A DNA stretch of 64,000 nt from Alcaligenes sp. SORT26 (lineage in GTDB: Bacteria; Pseudomonadota; Gammaproteobacteria; Burkholderiales; Burkholderiaceae_B). The notes below the pieces were generated by a model that saw only the letters and a program-made list of their open reading frames with translations, made no database searches and was not told the origin of the DNA. The position numbers were made by a program, and so were the translations under genes. This document shows positions 28,890-37,912 of the stretch, one piece after another (position 1 is the first letter of the stretch; each line of letters begins with the position of its first letter). The DNA lies in the NCBI RefSeq assembly GCF_017377875.1, contig NZ_CP070975.1:3844001-3908000 (forward strand), read 5' to 3'.

Positions 28890-29681
28890 ATGGCCCAGCA
28901 TCAGGCGCGCAAGCGCTTTGGACAGAACTTCCTGGAAGATGAGGCCATCATCGACCAGATTATCCGTGCGATTGGCCCTCGGCCTGTCGACAATATGGTG
29001 GAAATCGGTCCGGGCCTCTCGGCCCTGACCCGACCACTGACTCAGGCGCTGGAGCGCTTGCGTGTAGTTGAGATTGACCGTGATCTGGCCTCCCGGCTAC
29101 GGAACAATTACTCACCCAGCAAGCTGGAAATCATTGAGGCAGATGCGCTCAAAGTAGACTTCGGGGCTTTGGGCCCGGACCTGCGTATTGTAGGGAACCT
29201 GCCCTACAACATTTCCAGCCCTTTGCTCTTTCATCTGTTGGATCACGCGGAAGCCGTTGTTGATCAGCATTTCATGTTGCAGCGTGAGGTTATCGACCGT
29301 ATGGTCGCCAAACCCGGTTCCTCAGATTACAGCCGCTTGTCGGTGATGTTGCAGTCGCGCTATCGCATGGTTAAGTTGTTTGAAGTGCCTCCCGAGGCAT
29401 TCAACCCACCACCGCGTGTGGTGTCTGCGGTCGTGCGCATGGTGCCCTTGGCGGCAGATCGTCCCCAGGCGCGTGATGCGCGTGTGTTCAGCCAGGTTGT
29501 GGCTCGGGCCTTCTCGCAAAAGCGCAAGATGTTGCGGGGTGGTCTGGGTGACTGGGCAGCTCATATTGACTGGGAGGCGCTGGACATTGCACCTACCAGC
29601 CGTCCGGTGGATTTGTCCTTGGAAAAGTACATTGCCCTGGCTGATCACCTGATGGATAAGGGCGTCATACAAGCCTCCTGA
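28890..29681 (+). CDS. rsmA: 16S rRNA dimethyladenosine transferase RsmA (KsgA)
   Basis: 263 residues. SAM-binding [10 protein letters not shown] at 38-47 and catalytic N-L-P-Y-N-I-S near 107 identify the enzyme that dimethylates the two adjacent adenines near the 3' end of 16S rRNA. AGGATAGGT precedes the ATG. It directly follows surA; pdxA, which often sits between them, is absent. A terminator ends the lptD-surA-rsmA unit. Confidence 0.97.
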   Translation: MAQHQARKRFGQNFLEDEAIIDQIIRAIGPRPVDNMVEIGPGLSALTRPLTQALERLRVVEIDRDLASRLRNNYSPSKLEIIEADALKVDFGALGPDLRIVGNLPYNISSPLLFHLLDHAEAVVDQHFMLQREVIDRMVAKPGSSDYSRLSVMLQSRYRMVKLFEVPPEAFNPPPRVVSAVVRMVPLAADRPQARDARVFSQVVARAFSQKRKMLRGGLGDWAAHIDWEALDIAPTSRPVDLSLEKYIALADHLMDKGVIQAS

Positions 29682-29700
29682 TAGACAAAACTCGCTAATA

Positions 29701-29747
29701 AAAAACACCCCAAAATCGGATATTGATTCCGTTTTGGGGTGTTTTTC
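29701..29747. terminator. Strong bidirectional terminator after rsmA
   Basis: AAAACACCCCAAAA pairs with TTTTGGGGTGTTTT around a loop holding a short extra stem; T tract follows on the plus strand and A tract precedes it. Confidence 0.93.
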
Positions 29748-29849
29748 ATGGTGGCCCATCTTCAGGCCATGCATCGCTGAAATGCTCAGTTACTCTTGAC
29801 CTAGTCTGCTGGGGAAAAGCTCCGTGCGCTCATGCTGCGTTCAAGGCTC

Positions 29850-31079
29850 CTAGCCAAAGAACCAATAGCAGACCGCAATTGAGGCCAGTACGCCCGCCAG
29901 ATCAGCAATCAAGGCGCAGGAAACTGCATGGCGGGCGCGTTGTATCCCTACTGCACCAAAATACACCGCCAGGACGTAGAAGGTCGTTTCTGTACTGCCT
30001 TGCACGGTGGCACCCAAGAGTGCCGGGAAGCTGTCTACACCATGGTGCTGCATGGTCTCAATCAGCAGAGCGCGAGCCGCACCCGCGGAAAAGGGTTTGA
30101 CCAGGGCGGTGGGCAAGGCGTCAATAAAGCGTGTATCCAGGCCTGTCAGATTCACCAGCCAGCGGATCATGTCCAGTACGATATCCAGCGCGCCAGAGCT
30201 GCGTAGCACGCCTACCGCGCACAACATGGCAGCCAGGTAGGGCAGCAGATCCCGAGCGACAACAAAGCCTTCCTTGGCCCCTTCTACAAAGGTTTCGTAC
30301 AGCGGGATCTTGCGTCGCCAGCCCATCAGCAGGAACAGCCAGATAATCGACAGTAACGTCAGATTGCCCATCAAGGAGGAGAGGGACTGGATAGCTGCCG
30401 CGCCCAGCGTAGCCAGCAAGGCCATGAAAGAGCCCAGAATCAGCGCAAACACCCCAAACCAGAGCATCAGCACGGGATCGAATAAGCGCAGACGCTGCAC
30501 CAGGGCCACACTGAGCAGTCCAGCCAGCGAGGACGCGGTGGTGGCCAGCAGAATGGGCAGGAACACCATCGTGGGGTCCGGCGCACCTTGTTGGGCTCGG
30601 TACATGAAGATACTGATAGGGATCAGCGTCAGCGATGAGGCATTCAGCACCAGAAACAGAATCTGGGCGTTGGTGGCGGTGTCCGGATGCGGGTTCAGTG
30701 TCTGCAAGGACTTCATAGCCCGCAAACCGATAGGCGTGGCGGCATTGTCCAGGCCCAGGCCATTCGCGGCGAAGTTCAGCGTGATCAAGCCCAGGGCAGG
30801 GTGTCCTGCTGGGACACCAGGCATCAGACGGCTGAATAGCGGCCCCAGTAAACGGGCCAGGGTATCGATCAGCCCGGCTTTTTCGGCGATCTTCAGAAAA
30901 CCCAGCCACAGGGTGAGCGTGCCGAAAAGCAGCAGCATCAGTTGCACGGACAGAGCAGCCATATCGAACAGGCTGCGCACCATCTGCGCAAAAATTTCGC
31001 TATTTCCCCCTACCAGCCACTGGTAAAAGCCGCTGACAGCGGCAATCAGGAAGAAAGACAGCCAAAGAGTATTGAGCAT
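29850..31079 (-). CDS. Nucleoside-recognition (Gate) membrane protein, SpmA-SpmB fusion
   Basis: 409 residues with about eight hydrophobic segments and two Gate domains. The first half resembles spore maturation protein A (L-N-F-A-A-N-G-L-G-L-D-N-A-A-T-P-I-G-L-R-A-M near 107) and the second half SpmB (G-S-T-E-T-T-F-Y-V-L-A-V-Y-F-G-A-V-G near 362). Bacillus needs the separate SpmA and SpmB for spore core dehydration, but fused forms are common in non-sporulating proteobacteria with no firmly known substrate. Stand-alone, between rsmA (convergent) and gloA. Function not assigned. Confidence 0.82.
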   Translation of the reverse strand: MLNTLWLSFFLIAAVSGFYQWLVGGNSEIFAQMVRSLFDMAALSVQLMLLLFGTLTLWLGFLKIAEKAGLIDTLARLLGPLFSRLMPGVPAGHPALGLITLNFAANGLGLDNAATPIGLRAMKSLQTLNPHPDTATNAQILFLVLNASSLTLIPISIFMYRAQQGAPDPTMVFLPILLATTASSLAGLLSVALVQRLRLFDPVLMLWFGVFALILGSFMALLATLGAAAIQSLSSLMGNLTLLSIIWLFLLMGWRRKIPLYETFVEGAKEGFVVARDLLPYLAAMLCAVGVLRSSGALDIVLDMIRWLVNLTGLDTRFIDALPTALVKPFSAGAARALLIETMQHHGVDSFPALLGATVQGSTETTFYVLAVYFGAVGIQRARHAVSCALIADLAGVLASIAVCYWFFG

Positions 31080-31222
31080 AGTGTTGGCAGTAAACAGGGC
31101 AGGGAAAAGCCAAGCTAGATTGTCGCAGAATACAGGCGGGTTTTAACGGCTACGGTATGTAAGGGTGGCGGCACAAATAGTCGCAAAGCAGGATTTGGGC
31201 AGGTTCGTGCTAAGTTGGGAAG

Positions 31223-31255
31223 CTATAAAAAAAACCGGCCTGCTAAGGCCGGTTC
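31223..31255 (-). terminator. Terminator after gloA
   Basis: AACCGGCC and GGCCGGTT pair over a short loop, with eight As on the plus strand giving a U tract for the minus-strand gene ending at 31264. Confidence 0.9.
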
Positions 31256-31263
31256 TGTCTGCT

Positions 31264-31659
31264 TTAATCCACGCGTCCTTTGGACTGGATCAGTTCAATC
31301 TTGTAGCCGTCCGGATCTTCCACAAACGCAATCACGGTGGTGCCGTGTTTCATGGGACCAGCTTCGCGTACGACCTTGCCGCCGCGAGCCTTGATGTCCT
31401 CACAGGCTTTGTAAGCATCAGGCACTTCCAGCGCGATGTGGCCGTAGGCATCACCCAAATCATAAGAGGGGGTGTCCCAGTTGTGGGTCAGCTCCAATGC
31501 GGCGGCTTCGGATTCGTCCTGATAACCCACAAAGGCCAGAGTGAAGCGGCCGTCCGGGTAATCGGACCGACGCAGCAGTTTCATGCCCAGCACTTCGGTG
31601 TAAAAGGCCAGAGAACGGTCCAGATTGCCGACACGCAGCATGGTGTGCAGGATACGCAT
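31264..31659 (-). CDS. gloA: Lactoylglutathione lyase (glyoxalase I)
   Basis: 131 residues. The four metal ligands occupy the same positions as in E. coli GloA: H5, E56, H74 and E122. It converts the methylglyoxal-glutathione hemithioacetal to S-lactoylglutathione in the cytoplasm, usually with Ni2+. GGAG precedes the ATG. It is the last gene of a minus-strand run from glyQ. Confidence 0.96.
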   Translation of the reverse strand: MRILHTMLRVGNLDRSLAFYTEVLGMKLLRRSDYPDGRFTLAFVGYQDESEAAALELTHNWDTPSYDLGDAYGHIALEVPDAYKACEDIKARGGKVVREAGPMKHGTTVIAFVEDPDGYKIELIQSKGRVD

Positions 31660-31688
31660 AAGGTAGAGCTCCTAGAGTTCAACCTGCC

Positions 31689-32570
31689 TTAAAGCAGGGG
31701 CAGGGTGCCTGGATCATATTGTCGTAGCTGATTGCGCGCATTGACAAAATCAGGGTAGAGGGTCTCGACCAAAGCCCAGAACTGGGGGCCGTGATTCATC
31801 TCTTGCAGATGCGCGACTTCGTGAGCGACGACGTAATCAATAATGGATGGGTGAAAGTGTATCAGGCGCCAGTTCAGCATAATGGTGCCGTCACTATTGC
31901 AGGAACCCCAGCGTTTGGCCGGGGCAGCCAGACGCAGTTTGCGGGCACTTAGACCCGATAGATTCAGATAGTGATTCAGGCGCTGTTCAAACCAGAGTTT
32001 GGCCTGCTTCTGCAGCCAGGCCTGGGTCAGTTCCTGTACACGCTGCGGCTCGGCACCGAGAGGCAAGGGCAGGCTTAGACGTTGACCCTGCTCGGCTTGA
32101 CCGGGCAGACCCTCAAAGTGAGTCTGCTGAATTTGCGGGTTCAGGCTCAGACGGATAGGCACGCCCATGAAGGGCAAGGTATCGCCGTCCACCCACTGCA
32201 GGCTTTGCAAGGCAAGCTGCTCGCGGCGTTGCTGATATTCATGCAGCTTGCGCAGTATCCAGGCGCTTTTGGTGTGCAGTACTTGCTCGGCCTGGCTCAG
32301 CTTCACCCAGGAGGGGAGAGCGACCGTCAGGCCACTGTCGTTGATGGTCAACCCCAGAGTCCGGCGGCGGGAGCGTTTGAGCTGATACCCAATGGTGTGA
32401 CCATTCAGCTCAACGTGTTGCCACTGCACGCCCTCCGGCAAGGTCTCGGGCCGGACGGTCAAGGCGCTTTTGGGGGGCAGAGCAGAACCGGCGGGCGGCT
32501 TTTCTTGCCGCTGCGCCGGATGGGGAAAGGCCGTGTCAGGAAACAGAGCCAGTTGCGGGGGGACCGTCAT
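31689..32570 (-). CDS. YgjP-like zinc metallopeptidase (SprT-like/DUF45)
   Basis: 293 residues. The C-terminal half carries V-V-A-H-E-V-A-H-L-Q-E-M-N-H-G-P-Q-F-W near 245: an HExxH zinc motif with a third His. The preceding W-G-S-C-N-S-D-G-T-I-M-L-N-W segment is typical of the YgjP/DUF45 family. The N-terminal 80 residues are Pro-rich and variable. Physiological substrates are unknown. Its start overlaps the acyltransferase end by 35 bases in another frame, and GGAA precedes the ATG, so the two are probably translated from one message. Confidence 0.88.
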   Translation of the reverse strand: MTVPPQLALFPDTAFPHPAQRQEKPPAGSALPPKSALTVRPETLPEGVQWQHVELNGHTIGYQLKRSRRRTLGLTINDSGLTVALPSWVKLSQAEQVLHTKSAWILRKLHEYQQRREQLALQSLQWVDGDTLPFMGVPIRLSLNPQIQQTHFEGLPGQAEQGQRLSLPLPLGAEPQRVQELTQAWLQKQAKLWFEQRLNHYLNLSGLSARKLRLAAPAKRWGSCNSDGTIMLNWRLIHFHPSIIDYVVAHEVAHLQEMNHGPQFWALVETLYPDFVNARNQLRQYDPGTLPLL

Positions 32571-33285
32571 AGCGTTCCGGATTCAAGACGCGCATTTCGG
32601 TTTCAATCCATGTCTGTACGCGTTGGTTGACTTCTTCAGGGGTCAGCCCGGTGGGATCAATGGGAGGACCAAAGGAGATAGTAACCAAGCCCGGCGTCTT
32701 GATAAAGGCATTGCGACGCCAGCATTCGCCCGCATTGTGCGCCACGGGAATAATCGGCGTGCCGGTACGACTAGCTAGTAAAGCACCCCCCATCTTGTAG
32801 CGGCCGGTAGAGCCAGGAGCGGTACGAGTACCTTCCGGGAACAGCAAGGGCCAGCGGCCTTCGTCAATGCGTTGCTGCCCAACTTTGATGACCTGCTCAA
32901 AGGCATCCCGGCCCTTGGCGCGATCAATAGGAATCATGCGCAGCAAGGCCAGACCCCAACCGAAGAAAGGGACTTTGTGCAGTTCGCGCTTGTACACAAA
33001 GCAGACCTGACGCGGCATGTAGGAGGGAAAGAACAGCGTTTCCCAGGCTGACTGGTGCTTGGAAAGGATAATGGCTTTACCATCGGGCAGGTTTTCCCAG
33101 CCCTTGGTCTGCCAGCGTATGCCCAGGATCGTGCGCGCACCCCAGACAGCCAGACGCGGCCAGCCGGTGGTGAAGCGATATCGCATATCCAATGGCAGCG
33201 GCGCAATCAGCACGCAGATAAAGGCGTAGGGGATAACGGTAATCAACAAAAAGAGTTGATAGAGTGAAGCGCGAATAATGCCCAT
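32536..33285 (-). CDS. plsC: 1-acyl-sn-glycerol-3-phosphate acyltransferase family protein
   Basis: About 249 residues from the ATG giving MGIIRASLYQLF. One N-terminal membrane helix precedes the acyltransferase blocks: block I reads S-K-H-Q-S-A-W-E-T (Glu in place of the usual Asp of HX4D, a recurring variant as far as I recall), block III F-P-E-G-T-R, and block IV near I-I-P-V-A-H-N-A. It should acylate lysophosphatidic acid or a related lysophospholipid at the inner membrane. Sits one base after gmhB and overlaps the YgjP-like gene. Confidence 0.87.
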   Translation of the reverse strand: MGIIRASLYQLFLLITVIPYAFICVLIAPLPLDMRYRFTTGWPRLAVWGARTILGIRWQTKGWENLPDGKAIILSKHQSAWETLFFPSYMPRQVCFVYKRELHKVPFFGWGLALLRMIPIDRAKGRDAFEQVIKVGQQRIDEGRWPLLFPEGTRTAPGSTGRYKMGGALLASRTGTPIIPVAHNAGECWRRNAFIKTPGLVTISFGPPIDPTGLTPEEVNQRVQTWIETEMRVLNPERYDGPPATGSVS

Positions 33286-33286
33286 A

Positions 33287-33826
33287 TCAGTTTCCGTGTA
33301 GCCATTTGTCGACAACAGCAGCCAGATCGGCCTCGACGCGTGTGCCGTCGGGCAAACCGCCTTTTTCCAGTGTCCGCATGCCTTTGCCGGTTTGCACCAG
33401 CCAAGGCGCACAACCTGCTTCGGCGGCGGCCTGCAGATCGCGCAAGGAATCGCCTACCGAGGGTACGGTTTGCAGATTCACTTCATAGCGATGCCCAATG
33501 TCGCGAAACATGCCGGGGGCCGGTTTGCGACAGGTGCAGCCATCATCCGGGCCGTGCGGGCAAATAAAGATGGCGTCGATAAAGCCACCCAGCAAGGCCA
33601 GTTCACGACGCATCTTGGCGTGGATGGCGTTCAGCGTGGTCATGGAAAACAAACCACGCGCCAGACCGGACTGGTTGGTGGCAATCACCACCTTCCAGCC
33701 GTTTTCGGTCAGACGGGCCAAGGCCTCCAGACTGCCTGGAATGGCCTCCCACTCCTGTGGGCTTTTGATAAAGGCATCGCTGTCATGGTTGATGACACCG
33801 TCCCGATCAATAATGGCAAGTTTCAC
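33287..33826 (-). CDS. gmhB: D-glycero-beta-D-manno-heptose-1,7-bisphosphate 7-phosphatase
   Basis: 179 residues, HAD superfamily. D7-x-D9-G-V-I-N is the phospho-acceptor motif, A-T-N-Q-S-G supplies motif II, and C-P-H-G-P-D-D-G-C-T-C-R-K-P is the zinc loop characteristic of GmhB. It makes the precursor of ADP-heptose for the LPS inner core. The start is a GTG overlapping the glyS stop by one base (TAGTG). Confidence 0.93.
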   Translation of the reverse strand: MKLAIIDRDGVINHDSDAFIKSPQEWEAIPGSLEALARLTENGWKVVIATNQSGLARGLFSMTTLNAIHAKMRRELALLGGFIDAIFICPHGPDDGCTCRKPAPGMFRDIGHRYEVNLQTVPSVGDSLRDLQAAAEAGCAPWLVQTGKGMRTLEKGGLPDGTRVEADLAAVVDKWLHGN

Positions 33827-35958
33827 TAGTTAGCCAGCCTGGAAAGATCTGCAACCTGGTTCATCAGTGCATGCAGCTTGGCCAGCAAGGCCAGGCGGTT
33901 GGCACGGATGGCAGGATCTTCGGCCATGACCATGACGTCCTGGAAGAAGTTGTCCACGGCACCACGGGCCTGGGCCAAGGTGGCCAGGGAAGCGTCAAAT
34001 TCACCGGCTTCAAACTGGGCCTGGGCTACGGGTTGCAATTCCTGAATCTTGGCGGCCAGTTCGCGTTCGGCAGGTTCGACCAGCAGCTTGTCGTCCAGCG
34101 TTGCCAGTTCGCCTTCGGCTTTCTTGAGCAGATTGCTGACACGCTTGTTGGCAGCAGCCAGGCTCTCGGCTTCAGGACGTTGGGCAAAGGAGGCGCAAGC
34201 CTGGATACGGGCGTGAACCTGTTCCAGCGGTGGACGCAGGGCCAGCACAGCATCTACCACGCTGCGCTCGTAATCGTTGCTCAATTGGTTGCGATAGCGC
34301 TCGTAGATAAAGGTTTGAACTGCATCTACGGTGTCTTCGGCCAATACGCCATCCTTGAAGAAGGATGCAGTGGTGTTCAGCAGGGTATCCAGACTCAGGC
34401 TATTGGCCTTCAACTGGGCACCGGCTTGCAACTGTTCGTAGGCGCTGATCAGGCCCAGAGCGGCACGGCGCAGGGCGTAGGGGTCGCGTTCGCCAGTAGG
34501 AGCCAGACCAATGCCCCAGATACCGACCAGAACCTCGGCGCGCTCGGCCAGGAACAGGATGGCTTGGGTCAGGCTGGCTTCTGTGACAGGCTGGTCCAGA
34601 CGGTGACGGTATTGCTCGCGAATCGCCAGCACGATGTCCTCGGGTTCGCCATCACCTTGGGCGTAGTACGCACCCATCACGCCTTGCAGCTCGGGGAACT
34701 CGCCCACCATATTGGAGTTCAAGTCCGCCTTGGCCAGAAGCGCGGCACGACGGGCGTGCTCTTCATTGGCACCCAGTTGCTTGGCAATGTAGCCAGCCAC
34801 GGATTGCAGGCGCTCGATACGGTCCAACTGCGAACCCAGCTTGTTGTGATACACGCTGCCAGCCAGCGTAGAAACACGCTCGGCCAGGGTTTGCTTGCGA
34901 TCAGTCTCAAAGAAGAACTGGGCGTCCGCCAAACGGGGGCGAACCACGCGCTCGTTACCTTCGATGATATTGCTGGGATCGTCCACCTTCATATTGCTGA
35001 CAATCAGGAAGCGATTGGTCAGCTTTTGTGTGGCGGGGTCAAACAGCGGGAAGTATTTTTGATTCAGACGCATGGTCAGAATCAGACATTCGGAAGGCAC
35101 TTGCAGGAATTGCTCGTCGAACTGGCCCACGTACACGGTGGGGTATTCAACCAGAGCAGTAACTTCGTTCAGCAGCGCTTCCACTTCGGGATCGTCGCCC
35201 AAGGTGGAGTTCAGGCGTTTGGCTTCAGCTTCCAGATCGGTGCGAATCTGTTCGCGGCGAACCTCGAAGGAAGGAACCACCCAACCTTGCTCCTGGACTT
35301 GTGCGGCCCAGCTATCGGCATCACGGATGTCGAAGGGGGCATCACACATGAAGCGGTGGCCGTGTGTCTGACGACCGGCTTGCAGACCCAGGGCGCTGAT
35401 CGGCACTATTTCCGAACCCCACAGGGCGATCAGGCCATGCGCAGGGCGCACAAAGCGCACGCTGCTGACGCCGTCAGCCAATTGGTAGCGCATCACTTTA
35501 GGGATGGGCAGGTGGGTAATCGACCATTCCAGGGCTTCTTGCAGGCCGTCTTTCAGAGCCGCACCGGTCGCAATACCGCTAGCGTACAGGTAATCCTGCT
35601 TGCCATCGGATTCGCGCAGCAGGTCGCTGGCTTTCAAATGCTCCAGACCTTTGGCGGCCAAACGCTTGGCCAGAGCCGGAGCGATCTCGCCGTTGGCATC
35701 CAGGCCAATATGGGCGGGCATCAGTTTTTCGGTGTAAGGCTGATCTTCGGCTTGCTGGTAGGCCGCGCTGAACCAGGCCGCCAGGCGGCGTGGCGTCGCG
35801 TAAGCGCGCACTTCGCAGTTCGGGGCCAGCAGGGCCTGTTCGCTCAATACTTTTTGCAGACCTTCGCTAAAGGCCTGCCCCAGTTGTTGCAGTGCTTTGG
35901 GGGGCAGTTCTTCAGTGAACAGTTCAATCAGCAAAGGCTGTGTGGTGGAGGCGTTCAT
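33826..35958 (-). CDS. glyS: Glycyl-tRNA synthetase beta subunit
   Basis: 710 residues, normal for the alpha2-beta2 enzyme. The N-terminal L-L-I-E-L-F-T-E-E-L-P-P-K and central H-R-F-M, E-F-P-E-L-Q-G and N-R-L-A-L-L near the C-terminus are characteristic. The subunit binds tRNA-Gly and has an HD-like middle domain. It overlaps glyQ and gmhB by one base on each side. Confidence 0.97.
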   Translation of the reverse strand: MNASTTQPLLIELFTEELPPKALQQLGQAFSEGLQKVLSEQALLAPNCEVRAYATPRRLAAWFSAAYQQAEDQPYTEKLMPAHIGLDANGEIAPALAKRLAAKGLEHLKASDLLRESDGKQDYLYASGIATGAALKDGLQEALEWSITHLPIPKVMRYQLADGVSSVRFVRPAHGLIALWGSEIVPISALGLQAGRQTHGHRFMCDAPFDIRDADSWAAQVQEQGWVVPSFEVRREQIRTDLEAEAKRLNSTLGDDPEVEALLNEVTALVEYPTVYVGQFDEQFLQVPSECLILTMRLNQKYFPLFDPATQKLTNRFLIVSNMKVDDPSNIIEGNERVVRPRLADAQFFFETDRKQTLAERVSTLAGSVYHNKLGSQLDRIERLQSVAGYIAKQLGANEEHARRAALLAKADLNSNMVGEFPELQGVMGAYYAQGDGEPEDIVLAIREQYRHRLDQPVTEASLTQAILFLAERAEVLVGIWGIGLAPTGERDPYALRRAALGLISAYEQLQAGAQLKANSLSLDTLLNTTASFFKDGVLAEDTVDAVQTFIYERYRNQLSNDYERSVVDAVLALRPPLEQVHARIQACASFAQRPEAESLAAANKRVSNLLKKAEGELATLDDKLLVEPAERELAAKIQELQPVAQAQFEAGEFDASLATLAQARGAVDNFFQDVMVMAEDPAIRANRLALLAKLHALMNQVADLSRLAN

Positions 35959-36863
35959 TACTTGGCCTCCGAGGATGTGTTGCTCAGCATGGGGAAACCT
36001 AGGCGTTCGCGGGAGTCGTAGTAGGCCTGTGCGACCGCGCGGGACAGATTGCGGATACGGCCAATATAGGCAGCGCGCTCAGTCACACTGATGGCGCCGC
36101 GGGCATCCAGCATATTGAAGGTATGGGCAGCTTTCAGCGTCTGCTCGTAAGCGGGCAGGGCCAGCGGCACTTCAATGATGCGCTTGGCTTCGGCTTCGTA
36201 GTCGTTGAAATGCGCAAACAGCATTTCGGTGCTGGCGTGCTCGAAGTTGTAGGTGGATTGCTCCACTTCGTTCTGGTGGAACACGTCGCGGTAGTAAATG
36301 CGCTGGCCGTTGTGACCTTCGGTCCAGACCAGATCGTAGACGCTTTCCACGCCTTGCAAGTACATGGCCAGACGTTCCAGACCATAGGTGATTTCGCCCG
36401 TGGTCGGCGTGCAATCCAGGCCACCTACTTGCTGGAAGTAGGTGAACTGGGTGACTTCCATACCGTTAAGCCAGACTTCCCAGCCCAGACCCCAGGCACC
36501 CAGTGTCGGGTTTTCCCAGTCGTCTTCAACAAAACGGATGTCGTGCGCTTTGGGGTTGATGCCCAAGGCTTCCAGCGAGCCGATATACAAGTCCAGAATG
36601 TTTTCAGGTGCGGGCTTGAGCACGACCTGAAACTGGTAATAGTGTTGCAGGCGGTTGGGGTTGTCCCCGTAACGCCCGTCTTTGGGGCGGCGCGAAGGCT
36701 GCACATAGGCAGCGCGCCAGGGTTCGGGGCCGATGGCCCGCAAAAAGGTTGCCGTATGAGAGGTTCCGGCACCGACTTCCATATCGTAGGGCTGAAGCAG
36801 AGCGCATCCGTGCTTGTCCCAGTATTGCTGGAGCGTAAGTATGATTTGCTGAAAGGTGAGCAT
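35958..36863 (-). CDS. glyQ: Glycyl-tRNA synthetase alpha subunit
   Basis: 301 residues from the ATG giving [15 protein letters not shown], the usual N-terminus; an upstream extension to 36947 is open but unlike the family. Contains [11 protein letters not shown] and [20 protein letters not shown]. It is the catalytic class II subunit and leads a glyQ-glyS-gmhB-plsC-ygjP-like-gloA run. Confidence 0.97.
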   Translation of the reverse strand: MLTFQQIILTLQQYWDKHGCALLQPYDMEVGAGTSHTATFLRAIGPEPWRAAYVQPSRRPKDGRYGDNPNRLQHYYQFQVVLKPAPENILDLYIGSLEALGINPKAHDIRFVEDDWENPTLGAWGLGWEVWLNGMEVTQFTYFQQVGGLDCTPTTGEITYGLERLAMYLQGVESVYDLVWTEGHNGQRIYYRDVFHQNEVEQSTYNFEHASTEMLFAHFNDYEAEAKRIIEVPLALPAYEQTLKAAHTFNMLDARGAISVTERAAYIGRIRNLSRAVAQAYYDSRERLGFPMLSNTSSEAK

Positions 36864-37105
36864 GAGCAATGGCCAGTAAAGCGAGAATCTGCAAAATTTT
36901 TCTATTTTAGCGTGAACTGCGCCCTTGCAGCAGAAAAGCACCCGCAATGGGCTATTTTGGCCGTCCGGGCCATGGGCAAGGCCGCTGTGTACCGGGCGGT
37001 CAAGTTGTTTTTAGACGTATCATATGCGTTTGTCCAAATACTGCTTATTTGCTGACCTGATCTTGAAACAGAATCTCGGGCAGCAGTCTAAAGGAGGCTA
37101 GGTCC

Positions 37106-37873
37106 ATGAGTGAACTTGTCACGATTGAACGTATCGGCAAGGTAATGTTGATTACCTTGAACCGTCCTGAGGCACGCAATGCCATCAACCTGGAAACCGC
37201 GCAGGCGCTGGCCCAGGCTCTGGATGAGTTCGATGCTGACCCCAGCATTGCCGTGGGCGTGCTGACGGGTGCGAATAATACGTTCTGCGCCGGTATGGAT
37301 CTGAAAGCCTTTGCCAAGACAGGCCAGCGCCCCTATGTAGGCGACCGCGGCTTTGCCGGTATTTGCGAGCGTCCACCTGCCAAACCTCTGATTGCCGCCG
37401 TGGAAGGCTACTGCCTGGCCGGTGGTTTTGAAATTGCCCTGTCCTGCGACCTGATTGTTGCCGCCAATAGCGCCAACTTTGGTTTGCCTGAAGTCAAACG
37501 CGGCATTGTCCCCGGATCGGGCGGCATGGTGCGTTTGCCCAGCCGTGTGCCTTATCACATGGCCATGGAAATGGTGCTGACCGGCGGTATGTACCCCGCA
37601 GCCCGCATGGCAGAACTGGGTCTGGTCAGTCGTCTGGCCGAGCCCGGCAAAGCGACCGAGCAGGCTCTGGCACTGGCCGAGCAGATCGCCGCCAACGGTC
37701 CTTTGGCCGTGCAAACCGCCAAGAGCATTATTTCCCAGTCGCGTGACTGGCGTCAGTCGGATTTGTTTGATCTGCAACGCCCTCGTATCGCTGGCATTTT
37801 CACCTCTGCAGACGCCAAGGAAGGCGCGACGGCCTTCGCTGAAAAGCGCGAGCCTGTCTGGCAGGGCAAATAG
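37106..37873 (+). CDS. Crotonase / enoyl-CoA hydratase family protein
   Basis: 255 residues. The oxyanion-hole segments (C-A-G-M-D-L near 61 and C-L-A-G-G-F near 103) and both catalytic glutamates expected of a hydratase, E109 in G-G-F-E and E129 in L-P-E-V, are present, so hydration of an enoyl-CoA is plausible. The exact substrate is unknown. GGAGG lies nine to ten bases before the ATG. The fumarase gene follows 39 bases downstream, so they may be co-transcribed, although a functional link is not obvious. Confidence 0.88.
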   Translation: MSELVTIERIGKVMLITLNRPEARNAINLETAQALAQALDEFDADPSIAVGVLTGANNTFCAGMDLKAFAKTGQRPYVGDRGFAGICERPPAKPLIAAVEGYCLAGGFEIALSCDLIVAANSANFGLPEVKRGIVPGSGGMVRLPSRVPYHMAMEMVLTGGMYPAARMAELGLVSRLAEPGKATEQALALAEQIAANGPLAVQTAKSIISQSRDWRQSDLFDLQRPRIAGIFTSADAKEGATAFAEKREPVWQGK

Positions 37874-37912
37874 TTTCCCCTTGTTCATCCCGTTTTTTAT
37901 ATAGACGCCACC

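Noticed and set aside
32934-33285. HX4E in the acyltransferase as a loss-of-function change
   Set aside because: As far as I recall, Glu at this position recurs in related betaproteobacterial acyltransferases and the F-P-E-G-T-R block is intact, so the gene is treated as functional.
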